Source: Halorussus rarus
Lineage (GTDB): Archaea > Halobacteriota > Halobacteria > Halobacteriales > Haladaptataceae
DNA length: 64,000 nt
Assembly (NCBI RefSeq): GCF_003369835.1
Contig: NZ_QPMJ01000001.1
Coordinates: 1,111,589-1,175,588 of the forward strand
Reading direction: 5' to 3'
Shown here: positions 36,621 through 45,086 of the stretch, piece after piece
Numbering within the stretch: position 1 is the stretch's first letter
Layout: every line of letters starts with the position of its first letter
Notes under the pieces: generated by a model
Seen by the model: only the letters and a program-made list of their open reading frames with translations
What the model was told of the DNA's origin: nothing
The model's database searches: none
Program-made: the position numbers and the translations under genes

Positions 36621-36788
36621 AGTTCCGTGTCTCCGGCCCTCCGCCGTTCACCATATTTATATTCTCAGCCGACGTTTCAGATGTGACCGGGTGAGTTATC
36701 TATCACCAGGAACGTCTCATGTCTCCTCGTCGGTGACTTCTCGTCGAATCCGGAGAAGATCGTCCGACACGTCCATCCGCTGACCGAG

Positions 36789-37841
36789 GTGGCCGAAGTC
36801 ACCATGGTGTGCATCGAGGCCGGCGAGAGCGCCGAGAACCTCGATTACCGGACGGTTCCCTCGTTCGGCGTCCGGCCAATCGGCCTCCTACTGATGTTTC
36901 TAGTCGGCCTCGTGGAGTGTCGCCGCGACCGATACGACGCCGTCGTCTCGTTCTCGCTAATCCCGCACGGGACGTTCGCGCTCGCTATCGGCAGGGCGTG
37001 GAACCTGCCGGTCCACCTCGGCGTCATCGGTCAGGACCTCGACGTTCACGCTCGCGCCAGTTACGGGCCGGTGATACAACTCCTCCTCAAGCGGTTCGAT
37101 GCCGTCTCGGTCCCGGGGACGACCCACCGTCGTCAGCTTCTGAACCTCGGAGTGGCCGACGACCGGATAGCCATCCTCCGGAACCCCGTGGACGTGGACA
37201 GGTATCGGCCAGCGCCAGACCGGGACGAGGCGTTCGACTTCGTGTGGGTCGGCCGGTTCCAGACGGAGAAGCGACCCCGTCTGTTCCTGCAGGCGCTCGC
37301 CGAGTTGCACCGTCGGGGCGCGGAGTTCCGCGGGGTGATGATCGGCGACGGCCCGCTCCGGTCGGCGGTGACGGCCGAGCGCGCTCGACTCGGACTGGAA
37401 GACGCCGTCGAACTCACCGGATGGGTCGAGGACCCGCTCGACTACTACCACCGGTCTCGGATCTTCGTCCTCACCTCCAGCAGGGACGCGCTACCGCTGA
37501 CGCTGGTCGAAGCGATGGCGACCGGCACGGCCTGCATCGTCCCCGACGTGGGTAACGTGACGGACGTGGCCGAGCACGGCCACAACGCGCTCGTCCTCGA
37601 CCGGATGAGCCGGTCGTCGCTGGCCACTGCGCTCGAACGACTGCTCGGGGATGAGCGCCTCTGCAGTCGATTCGCGGCGAACGCGCCCGAGGTCCGCCGT
37701 CGGTACTCCTACGAGGCGGCGTCCGCAGACTGGGCCGAGATTCTCGGCGTCCTCCGCCCGACCGAGGACCACGAGAAACTGGCGGCAGAACCCGCCTCGA
37801 CATCCCCGAGTGCGGACCGCAGTCGGCGGGGTGACGGGTAA
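36789..37841 (+). CDS. GT4-type glycosyltransferase with no clear start codon
   Basis: The earliest in-frame start is GTG 36789, giving 350 residues. Upstream, the same frame still reads like the missing GT4 N-terminus: CLLVGDFSSNPEKIVRHV, back to a stop at 36684-36686, with no ATG, GTG or TTG. An ATG at 36719 is one frame off. A small indel or an unusual start (ATC at 36702) is possible. The rest is a normal GT-B protein: DAVVSFSLIPHGTFALAIG, FDFVWVGRFQTEKRPRLFLQ, and FVLTSSRDALPLTLVEAMAT at the donor site. The stop TAATG overlaps the next start by one base. Confidence 0.75.
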   Translation: MAEVTMVCIEAGESAENLDYRTVPSFGVRPIGLLLMFLVGLVECRRDRYDAVVSFSLIPHGTFALAIGRAWNLPVHLGVIGQDLDVHARASYGPVIQLLLKRFDAVSVPGTTHRRQLLNLGVADDRIAILRNPVDVDRYRPAPDRDEAFDFVWVGRFQTEKRPRLFLQALAELHRRGAEFRGVMIGDGPLRSAVTAERARLGLEDAVELTGWVEDPLDYYHRSRIFVLTSSRDALPLTLVEAMATGTACIVPDVGNVTDVAEHGHNALVLDRMSRSSLATALERLLGDERLCSRFAANAPEVRRRYSYEAASADWAEILGVLRPTEDHEKLAAEPASTSPSADRSRRGDG

Positions 37842-39406
37842 TGAGGGACTCGGCGTTCGACCGTCGGACCTGTCTGCGAGCGCTCGGAGCCGCGATGACC
37901 CCGCTCTCGGGTTGTCAGTCGTCGGGCGACGAGAACCAGATTCGTGAGTTCGAGTTCGGTCGGGTCATCGACGCCGTCGAAGACGCGGGTTGCGACCCCT
38001 CCGCCGACGACCCCTGCGGACAGCAGATACGTCAGGCAATCGAGGACGGAGTGCGAATCGACTTTCCACCGGGGACGTACCGCGTGACCGAACCAGTGGA
38101 AGTCACGGACGTGGACCGAATCGGGTTCTCGGGAACCGGCGAGGCGACGTTTCGACCGGACGAAAAGTACAACGACGTCGTCTTCAGGTTCGACGTGGGT
38201 GAACTGCTGTTCAAGAACTTCGATATCGACATCCGGGCACCGGAGACCACTACTGGCGTCGAGGTGTTCGCCAGTCGTCGGTTGCAGGTCGAGAACGTCC
38301 GGTACGTGGGCCGGGGCGCTCACCCCGACCCGAACGTCACTAACGCGCTGTCGGTAGCCTGCACCGCGCCCGACGCCACCGGCGTAGTCAAGAACGTCGT
38401 CGCCAAGAAGGGGAGCGTCTGGAGCACCTACAAGGACGGTGATGGCCGGGTCGGTATCTGGGTCGGATTCGAGAACGAGGGCCTGATCGACGTGGAGGGC
38501 GTGGACCTGCGAGAGTTCGGCAACAACGCCATCTACGCCAGTCGGACCCCCGGCGCGGTACAGGTCGAAGGCGGCTACTTCCTCAACAACAACGCGTCGA
38601 GCATCCGGATCAGCGGCGAGGGCAGTTACGTCGACGGCGCGACCATCGAGATCGACCCCGACAAGTACACCGGCCCGGAGGCCGACGCCTCGGAGAGCTA
38701 CTTCAACGGCGTACGCATCGAACAAGGCGAACTGGGGCCGGACTACAAACCGCCGGGCGTCCGGATACTGAACTGCGACATCACGTTCCGGCGCGTCGGG
38801 ACGGGCGCGGTCCCCATCGCCGTCTGGGAAACTGGCCGGACCGCCACCATCCGGAACACCACCATTGAGATGGACGACAGCAACCGCGCCGTCCACCGCC
38901 TCCCGAAGCGCGCTCAGTCGGGCATCTATCAGCCCCCGGACGGTCCCCGCTGGGTCCGCATGGACAACGTCACCGTCACGGGGACTGCGACCGAGTCGAG
39001 CGCGGTGACGCTGACGGACGCACCGAAGTCGGTCCTGCGGAACTGCGACGTCTCGCAGCGCGGGCAGAATCGCGACGGGGTGACGTTCGTCCGATCAGAA
39101 CGGAGCGAGATCGCCGGGGGTTCCATCGCCGCGTCACGGTTCCCCGTCAGCGTCCGGTCGGCGGGAGGGCTATCGCCGTCGACCTGCCTGATTCGGTTCT
39201 CCGAAGCGCCCACGCTACGGGCGGTCGGCAGGCTACCGGCGGCCTACTCCGGTCAGTTGAACGCCGACCCGGTGAAGATACGGGAGGGCGACTCGCGGTG
39301 CATTACCGTCGAAAGCCTCCCGAAAACGGACGGCGACGCCCCGAAGTGGGTCACGTTCACGGAACTCGACGGCGCGATTGCTTCGGGGTACGTCCTCGAA
39401 CAGTGA
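37841..39406 (+). CDS. Tat lipoprotein with right-handed beta-helix
   Basis: A 521-residue protein. The N-terminus has FDRRTCLRALGAAMTPLSGC, a Tat signal ending in a lipobox whose Cys25 should carry the lipid. The beta-helix that follows parallels the protein at 34548 strand by strand: FPPGTYRVTEPVEV, LLFKNFDIDIRAPETTTG, VENVRYVGRGAHPD, and an identical run of 59 residues encoded by the 177-bp tract. It lacks the Thr-rich linker and duplicated C-terminal domain. As a surface-anchored protein it may hold or process the polysaccharide. It is translated after the GT4 gene through a one-base stop/start overlap. Confidence 0.75.
   Translation: MRDSAFDRRTCLRALGAAMTPLSGCQSSGDENQIREFEFGRVIDAVEDAGCDPSADDPCGQQIRQAIEDGVRIDFPPGTYRVTEPVEVTDVDRIGFSGTGEATFRPDEKYNDVVFRFDVGELLFKNFDIDIRAPETTTGVEVFASRRLQVENVRYVGRGAHPDPNVTNALSVACTAPDATGVVKNVVAKKGSVWSTYKDGDGRVGIWVGFENEGLIDVEGVDLREFGNNAIYASRTPGAVQVEGGYFLNNNASSIRISGEGSYVDGATIEIDPDKYTGPEADASESYFNGVRIEQGELGPDYKPPGVRILNCDITFRRVGTGAVPIAVWETGRTATIRNTTIEMDDSNRAVHRLPKRAQSGIYQPPDGPRWVRMDNVTVTGTATESSAVTLTDAPKSVLRNCDVSQRGQNRDGVTFVRSERSEIAGGSIAASRFPVSVRSAGGLSPSTCLIRFSEAPTLRAVGRLPAAYSGQLNADPVKIREGDSRCITVESLPKTDGDAPKWVTFTELDGAIASGYVLEQ
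38501..38677 (+). repeat. 177-bp near-identical tract shared with 35283-35459 (copy B)
   Basis: This is the partner of copy A. The protein translation is identical over the tract, while surrounding sequence is clearly diverged. Confidence 0.85.
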
Positions 39407-39408
39407 AA

Positions 39409-40614
39409 CTATCTGCCAGCGTCGGCACTACCCGCGGCGAGGTACTTCGAGAGCGCGTAGCTCATCCACGCCTGTGACCAGCGGATGTACGGGGTCCTGT
39501 CGGTGAGCAGTCGGCCGACCCGCCGGTAGAAGTAGCCCGAGTCGTCGTAGAGATTGTCGTTCGTCCACTCGACCACGTCCGCCGCGAGGGCCATCGACTC
39601 CGGCGACCCATCCTCGACGAAGGTGACGACCGCCTGCGCTGCGGCGTGGACATCGCGGGGGTAGGGAGCGTCGTGTTCGAATCTGGGGGCGCCGTCCGGG
39701 TCGAACAGGTGGTTCCGGTAGAACCGGAGTCCCCGCTGGTACGTCGCGGTGACGCGTTCGCCGTCGATTCCGGCCCGCCGACACCGTTCGAGCGACTCCA
39801 GCACGAACCCCGTGTGGAAGTTGTCGTGCGAGAGATGCGAGTCGGTCGCCGGGACCGCGTAGTACCACGCGCCGTCGTCGGCCTGCATCGCGCAGACGAA
39901 CTCGACTAGCTTCCGGGCCCGCTCGAACCAAGCTCGGTCGCCGGTACGGTCCGCGGTCTCGGCGAACAAGGCCGAGGCCAGCGCGTTGGCGTTGACGACG
40001 ACGAACGAGTCCAGCGGCGAGTAGGCGTACACCCCGTGGCCGTCCACCGTCTCGACGTTGACCTCCTCCGCCACGAACCGACAGACGTCCTCGACGACTG
40101 ACAGCGACCGCGAGTCGCCTGTCACGTCGTAGTGGCGGAGGAACGTTCGGGCGCAGAAGGTACTCACCACGAGCGACGGGTAGTACGCTGGAAGGAAGAA
40201 CTTTCGACCGTTCTGCCAGTCGAAGTTGTAGCCCCAGCAGTATCGGTCGAAGTACGGGGACGGGTTCTCCCGAAGCCAGTCGAGGAGTCGCTCTGCCTCC
40301 AAGCGGTGTCCGTCGTCTCCGGTCGTCTCGTAGCGATTCAGGTAGGCCGTGGCGAACAGCGCGACGCCCTTCGGGTTCCGTTCGCGGGGGACACCGAGTA
40401 GCCGACGCAGGTTGACCGGCGACTTCTGGACGCCGTGGAGCGCGAGCAACCTGCTCAGCCAGTGCATCTCCTCGGCGTCGAACAGCGGACTGTTGAGGCC
40501 GTCGTAAGGGTCCCATCCGGCGTAGCCCTCGTTTCGCGCCCATTCGAGGGCCGAGGAACACATCTCGCGGGCGGTTCGGTGCTCGGTCCGCCCGGTGGTC
40601 GTTAGTCCAGACAT
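39409..40614 (-). CDS. Alpha/alpha-barrel (six-hairpin glycosidase-like) protein
   Basis: A 401-residue protein made of repeated helical hairpins with aromatic-rich turns: RYCWGYNFDWQNGRKFFLPA, AYSPLDSFVVVNANALASAL, CAMQADDGAWYYAVPATDSH and DRTPYIRWSQAWMSYALSKY. This pattern fits (alpha/alpha)6 barrels, as in glycoside hydrolases, unsaturated glucuronyl hydrolases and lyases. No catalytic pair can be assigned. There is no signal, so it is probably cytoplasmic. It overlaps the end of the upstream DUF354 gene by 13 bases and is the last gene of the leftward operon with UDP-ManNAc dehydrogenase. It could trim or epimerise uronic-acid-containing glycan; that is inference. Confidence 0.6.
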   Translation of the reverse strand: MSGLTTTGRTEHRTAREMCSSALEWARNEGYAGWDPYDGLNSPLFDAEEMHWLSRLLALHGVQKSPVNLRRLLGVPRERNPKGVALFATAYLNRYETTGDDGHRLEAERLLDWLRENPSPYFDRYCWGYNFDWQNGRKFFLPAYYPSLVVSTFCARTFLRHYDVTGDSRSLSVVEDVCRFVAEEVNVETVDGHGVYAYSPLDSFVVVNANALASALFAETADRTGDRAWFERARKLVEFVCAMQADDGAWYYAVPATDSHLSHDNFHTGFVLESLERCRRAGIDGERVTATYQRGLRFYRNHLFDPDGAPRFEHDAPYPRDVHAAAQAVVTFVEDGSPESMALAADVVEWTNDNLYDDSGYFYRRVGRLLTDRTPYIRWSQAWMSYALSKYLAAGSADAGR

Positions 40615-41723
40615 CTTCGAATCAGATCTTCGGTCAGGTCGGCGACATCCTCGTAGGTGTCTTTCGAGCGCGACCGGTCGGGTTCAATCCTGCGCGGGGT
40701 GAGCGACACCACGTAGTCGAGGATGGCGTCGGGGTCCCGAGAGTGGTAGACGCGACCCTCCTCGACCATCTTGCGGTCCACCGATAGCAGCGAGTGGGGG
40801 AAAAAGGAGACGGCCGGTTTGCCCATGCAGGCCGCCTCGCGGGCCATCGTGCCCGAACCGGTCAGCACACAGGTGGCGTGCCACGCCAACTGGAGTCCGT
40901 CGAGCGGGTCGTCGGGGACGAACACAGCGTCGCCGTACTCGTCGGCGTAGCTCTCGTCGCCCCGGCCTCTCGGTAGGTAGACGACGTTGACGCCCGCGCT
41001 GGCGAACCCGGCCAGCAGGTCGGGGATGAGCGAGTCCGTCTCGGCGACGTAGGAGGCGGTCAGCGCCTCCGGGCGGACGACGACGAACTCCTCGAACGGA
41101 AGCCGGTCGGTGAACGTCGGGTCCGGGTCGAACGCCGCGACAGACACGTCCTCCTTGTAGCCGTCGTAGGTGAACACCTGTGACGACGGAAGGACCTCCG
41201 AGGCGAGGGTCGCTTGCCGGAAGGATTCGGGCACGACGTTGTACGTGGCGGTCCCTTCGAGTCGATGGTAGAGTTCCTCTTGAGTGAGGCCGTCGATGTA
41301 CGCCGTGACGTCGTTGTCCGTGAAGTGGATGGAGGGGACGCCGCGGGCCTTCGAGGCGAGAATGCACATCACGTTCCGGGACGACAGCGACACGTCGCAC
41401 TTCGGCGCTCGAGCTGCGAGTTGGGCGGTCCGGAGCGGAATCCCGAACGGCCGGAGTGCCGGGTGCTGGAGGTCCTGACCGACCACGCGCGGTCGGATGC
41501 CCAGCGAGTTCGCTATCGTCACGGTCTCGGTCTTCTGCCGTGCCGTCGCCGTGACGTCCACGTCGGGGAGTCGCTTCAACAGCGCGTCGAAGAAGAAGGG
41601 GTGTGAGGGGCTTACGAGATCGACCCACACGGACGGCCGTCTGCGGCCGGTCCGCGTCTCGGTCTCCCCGGCCGCGCCGGTCTGCGTCCTCCTCCTGTCC
41701 GCTTCGTTTCGCATCCCGTTCAT
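40602..41723 (-). CDS. DUF354 GT-B-like protein
   Basis: 373 residues from ATG 41721-41723, which overlaps the upstream stop as ATGA; the frame extends 11 codons further. It matches DUF354 proteins, which have the fold of UDP-GlcNAc 2-epimerases and GT-B transferases: VWVDLVSPSHPFFFDALLKR at the start, SLSSRNVMCILASKARGVPS with the nearby FTDNDV, then CVLTGSGTMAREAACMGKPA at the donor-type site. DUF354 genes are usual in archaeal glycan loci. Whether it is a transferase or epimerase is not established. It follows UDP-ManNAc dehydrogenase, so it may use or handle the uronic sugar. Confidence 0.75.
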   Translation of the reverse strand: MNGMRNEADRRRTQTGAAGETETRTGRRRPSVWVDLVSPSHPFFFDALLKRLPDVDVTATARQKTETVTIANSLGIRPRVVGQDLQHPALRPFGIPLRTAQLAARAPKCDVSLSSRNVMCILASKARGVPSIHFTDNDVTAYIDGLTQEELYHRLEGTATYNVVPESFRQATLASEVLPSSQVFTYDGYKEDVSVAAFDPDPTFTDRLPFEEFVVVRPEALTASYVAETDSLIPDLLAGFASAGVNVVYLPRGRGDESYADEYGDAVFVPDDPLDGLQLAWHATCVLTGSGTMAREAACMGKPAVSFFPHSLLSVDRKMVEEGRVYHSRDPDAILDYVVSLTPRRIEPDRSRSKDTYEDVADLTEDLIRRCLD

Positions 41724-42982
41724 AGACGGGTCACCGTACACTCTTCGGCAGCCCACGCGTCCGCGTCGAGGACTCCCTTCACGTCGAGAACGAACGGTCG
41801 GTCCATCGCTTCCCGGACCGTCGCGGGGTCAAGCCTCTCGTAATGGGAGTGGTCGGTCGTGACGACCGCGGCGTCCGCATCCGATAGCGCCTCGTCCAGC
41901 GGTCGGAGGTCGAGCGTGTGGTCGTCCACCATCGGGTCGTGCAACCTGACCGAGGGCGACCGACCGTCACCGCTCGTCCGCGACTGGAGTTCCCGGGCCA
42001 CCGAGAGACCGGGGCTGTGTCGAACGTCGTTCACATCGCCCTTGTACGCGATTCCGAGGACGGCGACGGCGGCCTCCGAGAGGCGACTCATTTCCTCGGC
42101 GAGAACGTCCACGACGTACTCGGCCATGCCGTCGTTGACGGCTCTCGCTCGTTCGACGAGGTCGAGTCGGTCCGACCCCTCCCCGAAGAAGTGGGGGTCT
42201 ACCGGGAGGCAGTGGCCACCGACGCCGGGACCGGGGTCGAGGATATCGACCCTCGGGTGGTGGTTCGCCAACTCGATGGCGGTCCGGGAATCGACGCCGT
42301 AGTCGCGTGCGACCTTCGCCATCTCGTTGGCGAAGGCGATGTTCGCGTCCCGGTAGGCGTTCTGGGCGAGTTTGACGAACTCCGCGGTCGTCGGGTCCGG
42401 TGCGAGCCAGACGTCGCCGTCGACGGCCGAGGTGTAGAGTTCGGCCACGGCGTTCCGCGAGTCCTCGTCGATGCCCCCGACGATGCGGTCGTTCTCGTAG
42501 AGTTCGTCGAGTATCGCGCCGGGAAGTACCGTCTCGGGCACGTAGGCCAGACCGAAGTCGTCCCCGGCCCGAAGCCCCTCGCGTTCGAGGCGTCGCCTGA
42601 AGACGCCCGAGGTCGTGCCGGGCGGCACCGTGGACTGTAGGACGACGAAGTCGTCGGGCCGGAGGACTTCGCCGACGGCGTCCGCGGCCTGCTCGACCAT
42701 CGAGAGGTCGGCGGCGTTCGATTCACCCAGCGGCGTCGGCACGCAGACGATGTGGCACTCGGCGGGGCCGACTGCGCTGCTCGGCGTGAGCGACCCCGAA
42801 TCGATGGCGCTCCGGACGAACTCCCGGAGTTGCTCGCTTTCGACCGGAACGTTCCCCTCCCGGAGATCCCGAATCCGTTTCTCGTCGATGTCGTATCCCG
42901 CCACGTCGTGGCCCTCGTTTGCGAGCAGTGCGGCGACCGGCAAACCGACGTATCCCAGCCCGTGTACACGTATCGTTACCAT
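41720..42982 (-). CDS. wecC: UDP-N-acetyl-D-mannosamine dehydrogenase
   Basis: A 420-residue nucleotide-sugar dehydrogenase. It oxidises UDP-ManNAc twice with NAD+ to UDP-ManNAcA. The NAD fold opens VHGLGYVGLPVAALLA. VLQSTVPPGTT is the conserved linker to the sugar domain. YVPETVLPGAILDEL favours the ManNAc type over UDP-glucose dehydrogenases. The catalytic cysteine is C258 in GPGVGGHCLPVDP, followed by GIAYKGDVNDVRHSP. Its substrate would come from the 2-epimerase encoded at 54679-55803. It leads a tight leftward operon with DUF354 and alpha/alpha-barrel genes, behind a leader with a 7-bp hairpin. Confidence 0.88.
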   Translation of the reverse strand: MVTIRVHGLGYVGLPVAALLANEGHDVAGYDIDEKRIRDLREGNVPVESEQLREFVRSAIDSGSLTPSSAVGPAECHIVCVPTPLGESNAADLSMVEQAADAVGEVLRPDDFVVLQSTVPPGTTSGVFRRRLEREGLRAGDDFGLAYVPETVLPGAILDELYENDRIVGGIDEDSRNAVAELYTSAVDGDVWLAPDPTTAEFVKLAQNAYRDANIAFANEMAKVARDYGVDSRTAIELANHHPRVDILDPGPGVGGHCLPVDPHFFGEGSDRLDLVERARAVNDGMAEYVVDVLAEEMSRLSEAAVAVLGIAYKGDVNDVRHSPGLSVARELQSRTSGDGRSPSVRLHDPMVDDHTLDLRPLDEALSDADAAVVTTDHSHYERLDPATVREAMDRPFVLDVKGVLDADAWAAEECTVTRL

Positions 42983-42998
42983 GTTTCTCCTCGGCGCT

Positions 42999-43019
42999 CC
43001 CCTCGACTCATCCGAGGGG
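42999..43019 (-). promoter_or_regulatory. Hairpin in the leader of the UDP-ManNAc dehydrogenase gene
   Basis: CCCCTCG and CGAGGGG form a perfect 7-bp inverted repeat with a 7-base loop. It ends 17 bases before the start codon. A TATA-like AT-rich stretch lies beyond it near 43035-43055. It could be an operator or an RNA hairpin affecting translation. Confidence 0.4.
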
Positions 43020-43173
43020 ATACACGTTCGAGTGCCCCTATAATTGTTATTTACTCGTCACTGCATGGTAACGCGACCTGAACGTCTCCGGCAGTCGGTC
43101 GTCGACGTGCGCAAGCGGGGTAGGGGGCTCGTAACCTCGATTACAGACCGGTTTGGACGGTTTACTGTGACTG

Positions 43174-44700
43174 TTATCCGAGGTACTTCGTGAGTTCGAC
43201 GCCCGTCTGCTCTTCGACCTTTTCGAGCAGGAGGCGCTCCTCGCGCTGAATGCCTCCGAAGTGGACGATGACGCCGACGTAGAGGACCAACAGGGCGGGA
43301 GCGAGCGCCAGAAGGGTCGTCTTTGCCATCCCCAACGTGTTCACCACGAGGAGGTAGGTCACCCCGACCGACCCGGAGAAGACGGTGGTCGGCACGAGCC
43401 AGTCCCGAGCGAACGGGTGGATGCCCACGTCGACGTAGAGTCGCCACAGGTAGAGTGCGTTGAGCAAGAGGTACGACGCGGTGGTCGCCGCGGCGGCCCC
43501 GTAGATGGAGAACTCGGGAATCAGCGCGACGTTGATGACGACGTTCGCGGTCGCGGCCACGACGTTGACTATCATGACCGTTTTGGTCCGCCCGATGGCG
43601 GTGAGCGTCTCCCACCCGAGTCCCAGTATCGAGTGGACGAAAAAGCCGACGGCGAGGACGGAGAGCGCGAACGCGCCGTCGACGTACTGCGCACCAAACG
43701 CGATCTCGACGATGAGGCCAGGAAACAGCAGGAACACCAGCAGGATGGGCAACGTGACGAAGGTGATCCACTTGGTGACAGTACGATAAACGGTCGCCAA
43801 CCGCTCGTCGTGATCCTCCTGATGGAGCGTGGAGATGAACGGGAGGAAGACGAACCCGAACGAACTCAGGAACACGGTCATCAGGTTCGCCAGCGGGTAG
43901 ACGACGTTGTACACCCCGACCTCGCTCATCGACCAGTAGTAGCCGACGAGGAACGTGTCCAGATTCACGAGCAGCATCGAGAACATCGCCGTGATGATGA
44001 GCGGCGACGAGAACGCCAGCAGTTCCCGGTGCCTCGACCGCTCGCCGTACCACGAGAACAGTCGGGTTCGGGTCCGCAGGTAGTAGAACCCGACCAGCGC
44101 GGTGATGGCGAACGAGGCCGCGTAGGCGACGGCGATGGCGACCGACCGAAGTCCGAACCACAGCGCGACCGCGACGAGCGCGAACCGAGCGACCGGGAGT
44201 GTAACGTTGTCGAGGTACACCTTCGGGAGCGACAGCTTCAGCCCCCGAATCGAGCTGTTCGTCAACTTGACGAACGAGGCGAACGGGATGGAGACGCTGA
44301 AGACCTGCAGTACGGGGGTCAACTCGGCGTTCCCGAAGACGGTCGTCGCCAGCCACGGCGAGGCTACGAAGAGGGCAACACCGGCCGACATCGACGTGAC
44401 CAGCACTATCTGGAGCGCCGACGCGAAGACCGCCCGCTTGTCGTCGGCCGAGTCGTACCGCGGGAGGTAACGGGCGACCCCGGCGTGGAGTCCGATGAGC
44501 GTGACCCACGACGCGATGTTCAGCAGAGCGAACCCGGTCGCCACCATCCCGTAGTCCACGCTCCCGAGGAACCGGGCGATGAGAATCTTTGAGACGAACG
44601 TCAGGCCGAGTTCGAGGATCAGACCGAGGAAGATGACACTTCCGCCCCGAAAGAGCGTGCCGAACGTTGAGGCGGCATCTGTGTCGGTTCCGTCATCCAT
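43174..44700 (-). CDS. Polysaccharide/oligosaccharide flippase (Wzx/MATE-like), second copy
   Basis: A 508-residue protein with about 14 membrane helices. It begins GTLFRGGSVIFLGLILELGL and ILIARFLGSVDYGMVATGFA, the standard N-terminus of flippases that export lipid-linked glycans. Helix pattern and length match the copy at 13372-14856, but sequence and base composition differ strongly. Long frames on the other strand and in a second minus frame are shadows caused by high GC. It stands between the small membrane protein gene and the dehydrogenase operon, probably serving the GC-rich glycan pathway. Confidence 0.88.
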   Translation of the reverse strand: MDDGTDTDAASTFGTLFRGGSVIFLGLILELGLTFVSKILIARFLGSVDYGMVATGFALLNIASWVTLIGLHAGVARYLPRYDSADDKRAVFASALQIVLVTSMSAGVALFVASPWLATTVFGNAELTPVLQVFSVSIPFASFVKLTNSSIRGLKLSLPKVYLDNVTLPVARFALVAVALWFGLRSVAIAVAYAASFAITALVGFYYLRTRTRLFSWYGERSRHRELLAFSSPLIITAMFSMLLVNLDTFLVGYYWSMSEVGVYNVVYPLANLMTVFLSSFGFVFLPFISTLHQEDHDERLATVYRTVTKWITFVTLPILLVFLLFPGLIVEIAFGAQYVDGAFALSVLAVGFFVHSILGLGWETLTAIGRTKTVMIVNVVAATANVVINVALIPEFSIYGAAAATTASYLLLNALYLWRLYVDVGIHPFARDWLVPTTVFSGSVGVTYLLVVNTLGMAKTTLLALAPALLVLYVGVIVHFGGIQREERLLLEKVEEQTGVELTKYLG

Positions 44701-44801
44701 GTTTCCCGTCCTTCACCCTGCTCTCCCGTGCTTCGGCCTGCTCGCGCAGTTCGACGCGCAAGTACGTTCGGTGACACGATACGCTACGGTCGAGGGGCCC
44801 A

Positions 44802-45086
44802 TTACGTCGGCCCCCGAGCCAGTAGAGTGAGGGCCTCGCGGCCGATGAGATAGCTGGTGACGCCGAACCCGACGACCATGAGCGCCTGCATCCAGTCGTC
44901 GATGGGCGACTCACTGACGACCACCTCCAGCGCCTCCCACTCAAAGAGGAGGATGACGTACGTGACCACGAAGAACAGGTCCGGCTCAAAGGTATCGAAC
45001 GCGAATAGCAGCGCCAGCGCCGCCAGTATGAGCGACGTGTGGAAGCCGACGATGGCGCTGGAGACGGTTCGTCGTTTCACCGACAC
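44802..45086 (-). CDS. Small three-helix membrane protein
   Basis: A 94-residue protein from GTG 45084-45086. Three hydrophobic helices are clear: TSLILAALALLFAF, LFFVVTYVILLFEW and MQALMVVGFGVTSYLIG. No family is recognised. It overlaps the 3' end of the GT-C-like gene by 101 bases in another frame, which is unusual and may mean the upstream protein's end was extended by a lost stop codon. Its place between a GT-C-like protein and a flippase suggests a helper in the same membrane process, but this is inference. Confidence 0.6.
   Translation of the reverse strand: MSVKRRTVSSAIVGFHTSLILAALALLFAFDTFEPDLFFVVTYVILLFEWEALEVVVSESPIDDWMQALMVVGFGVTSYLIGREALTLLARGPT

Noticed and set aside
43058-44592. 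Very long frames on both strands (up to 483 residues) over 43.1-44.6 kb
   Set aside because: They are Arg/Pro- or Asp/Arg-biased shadows of the GC-rich flippase gene, which has the clear membrane-protein pattern.
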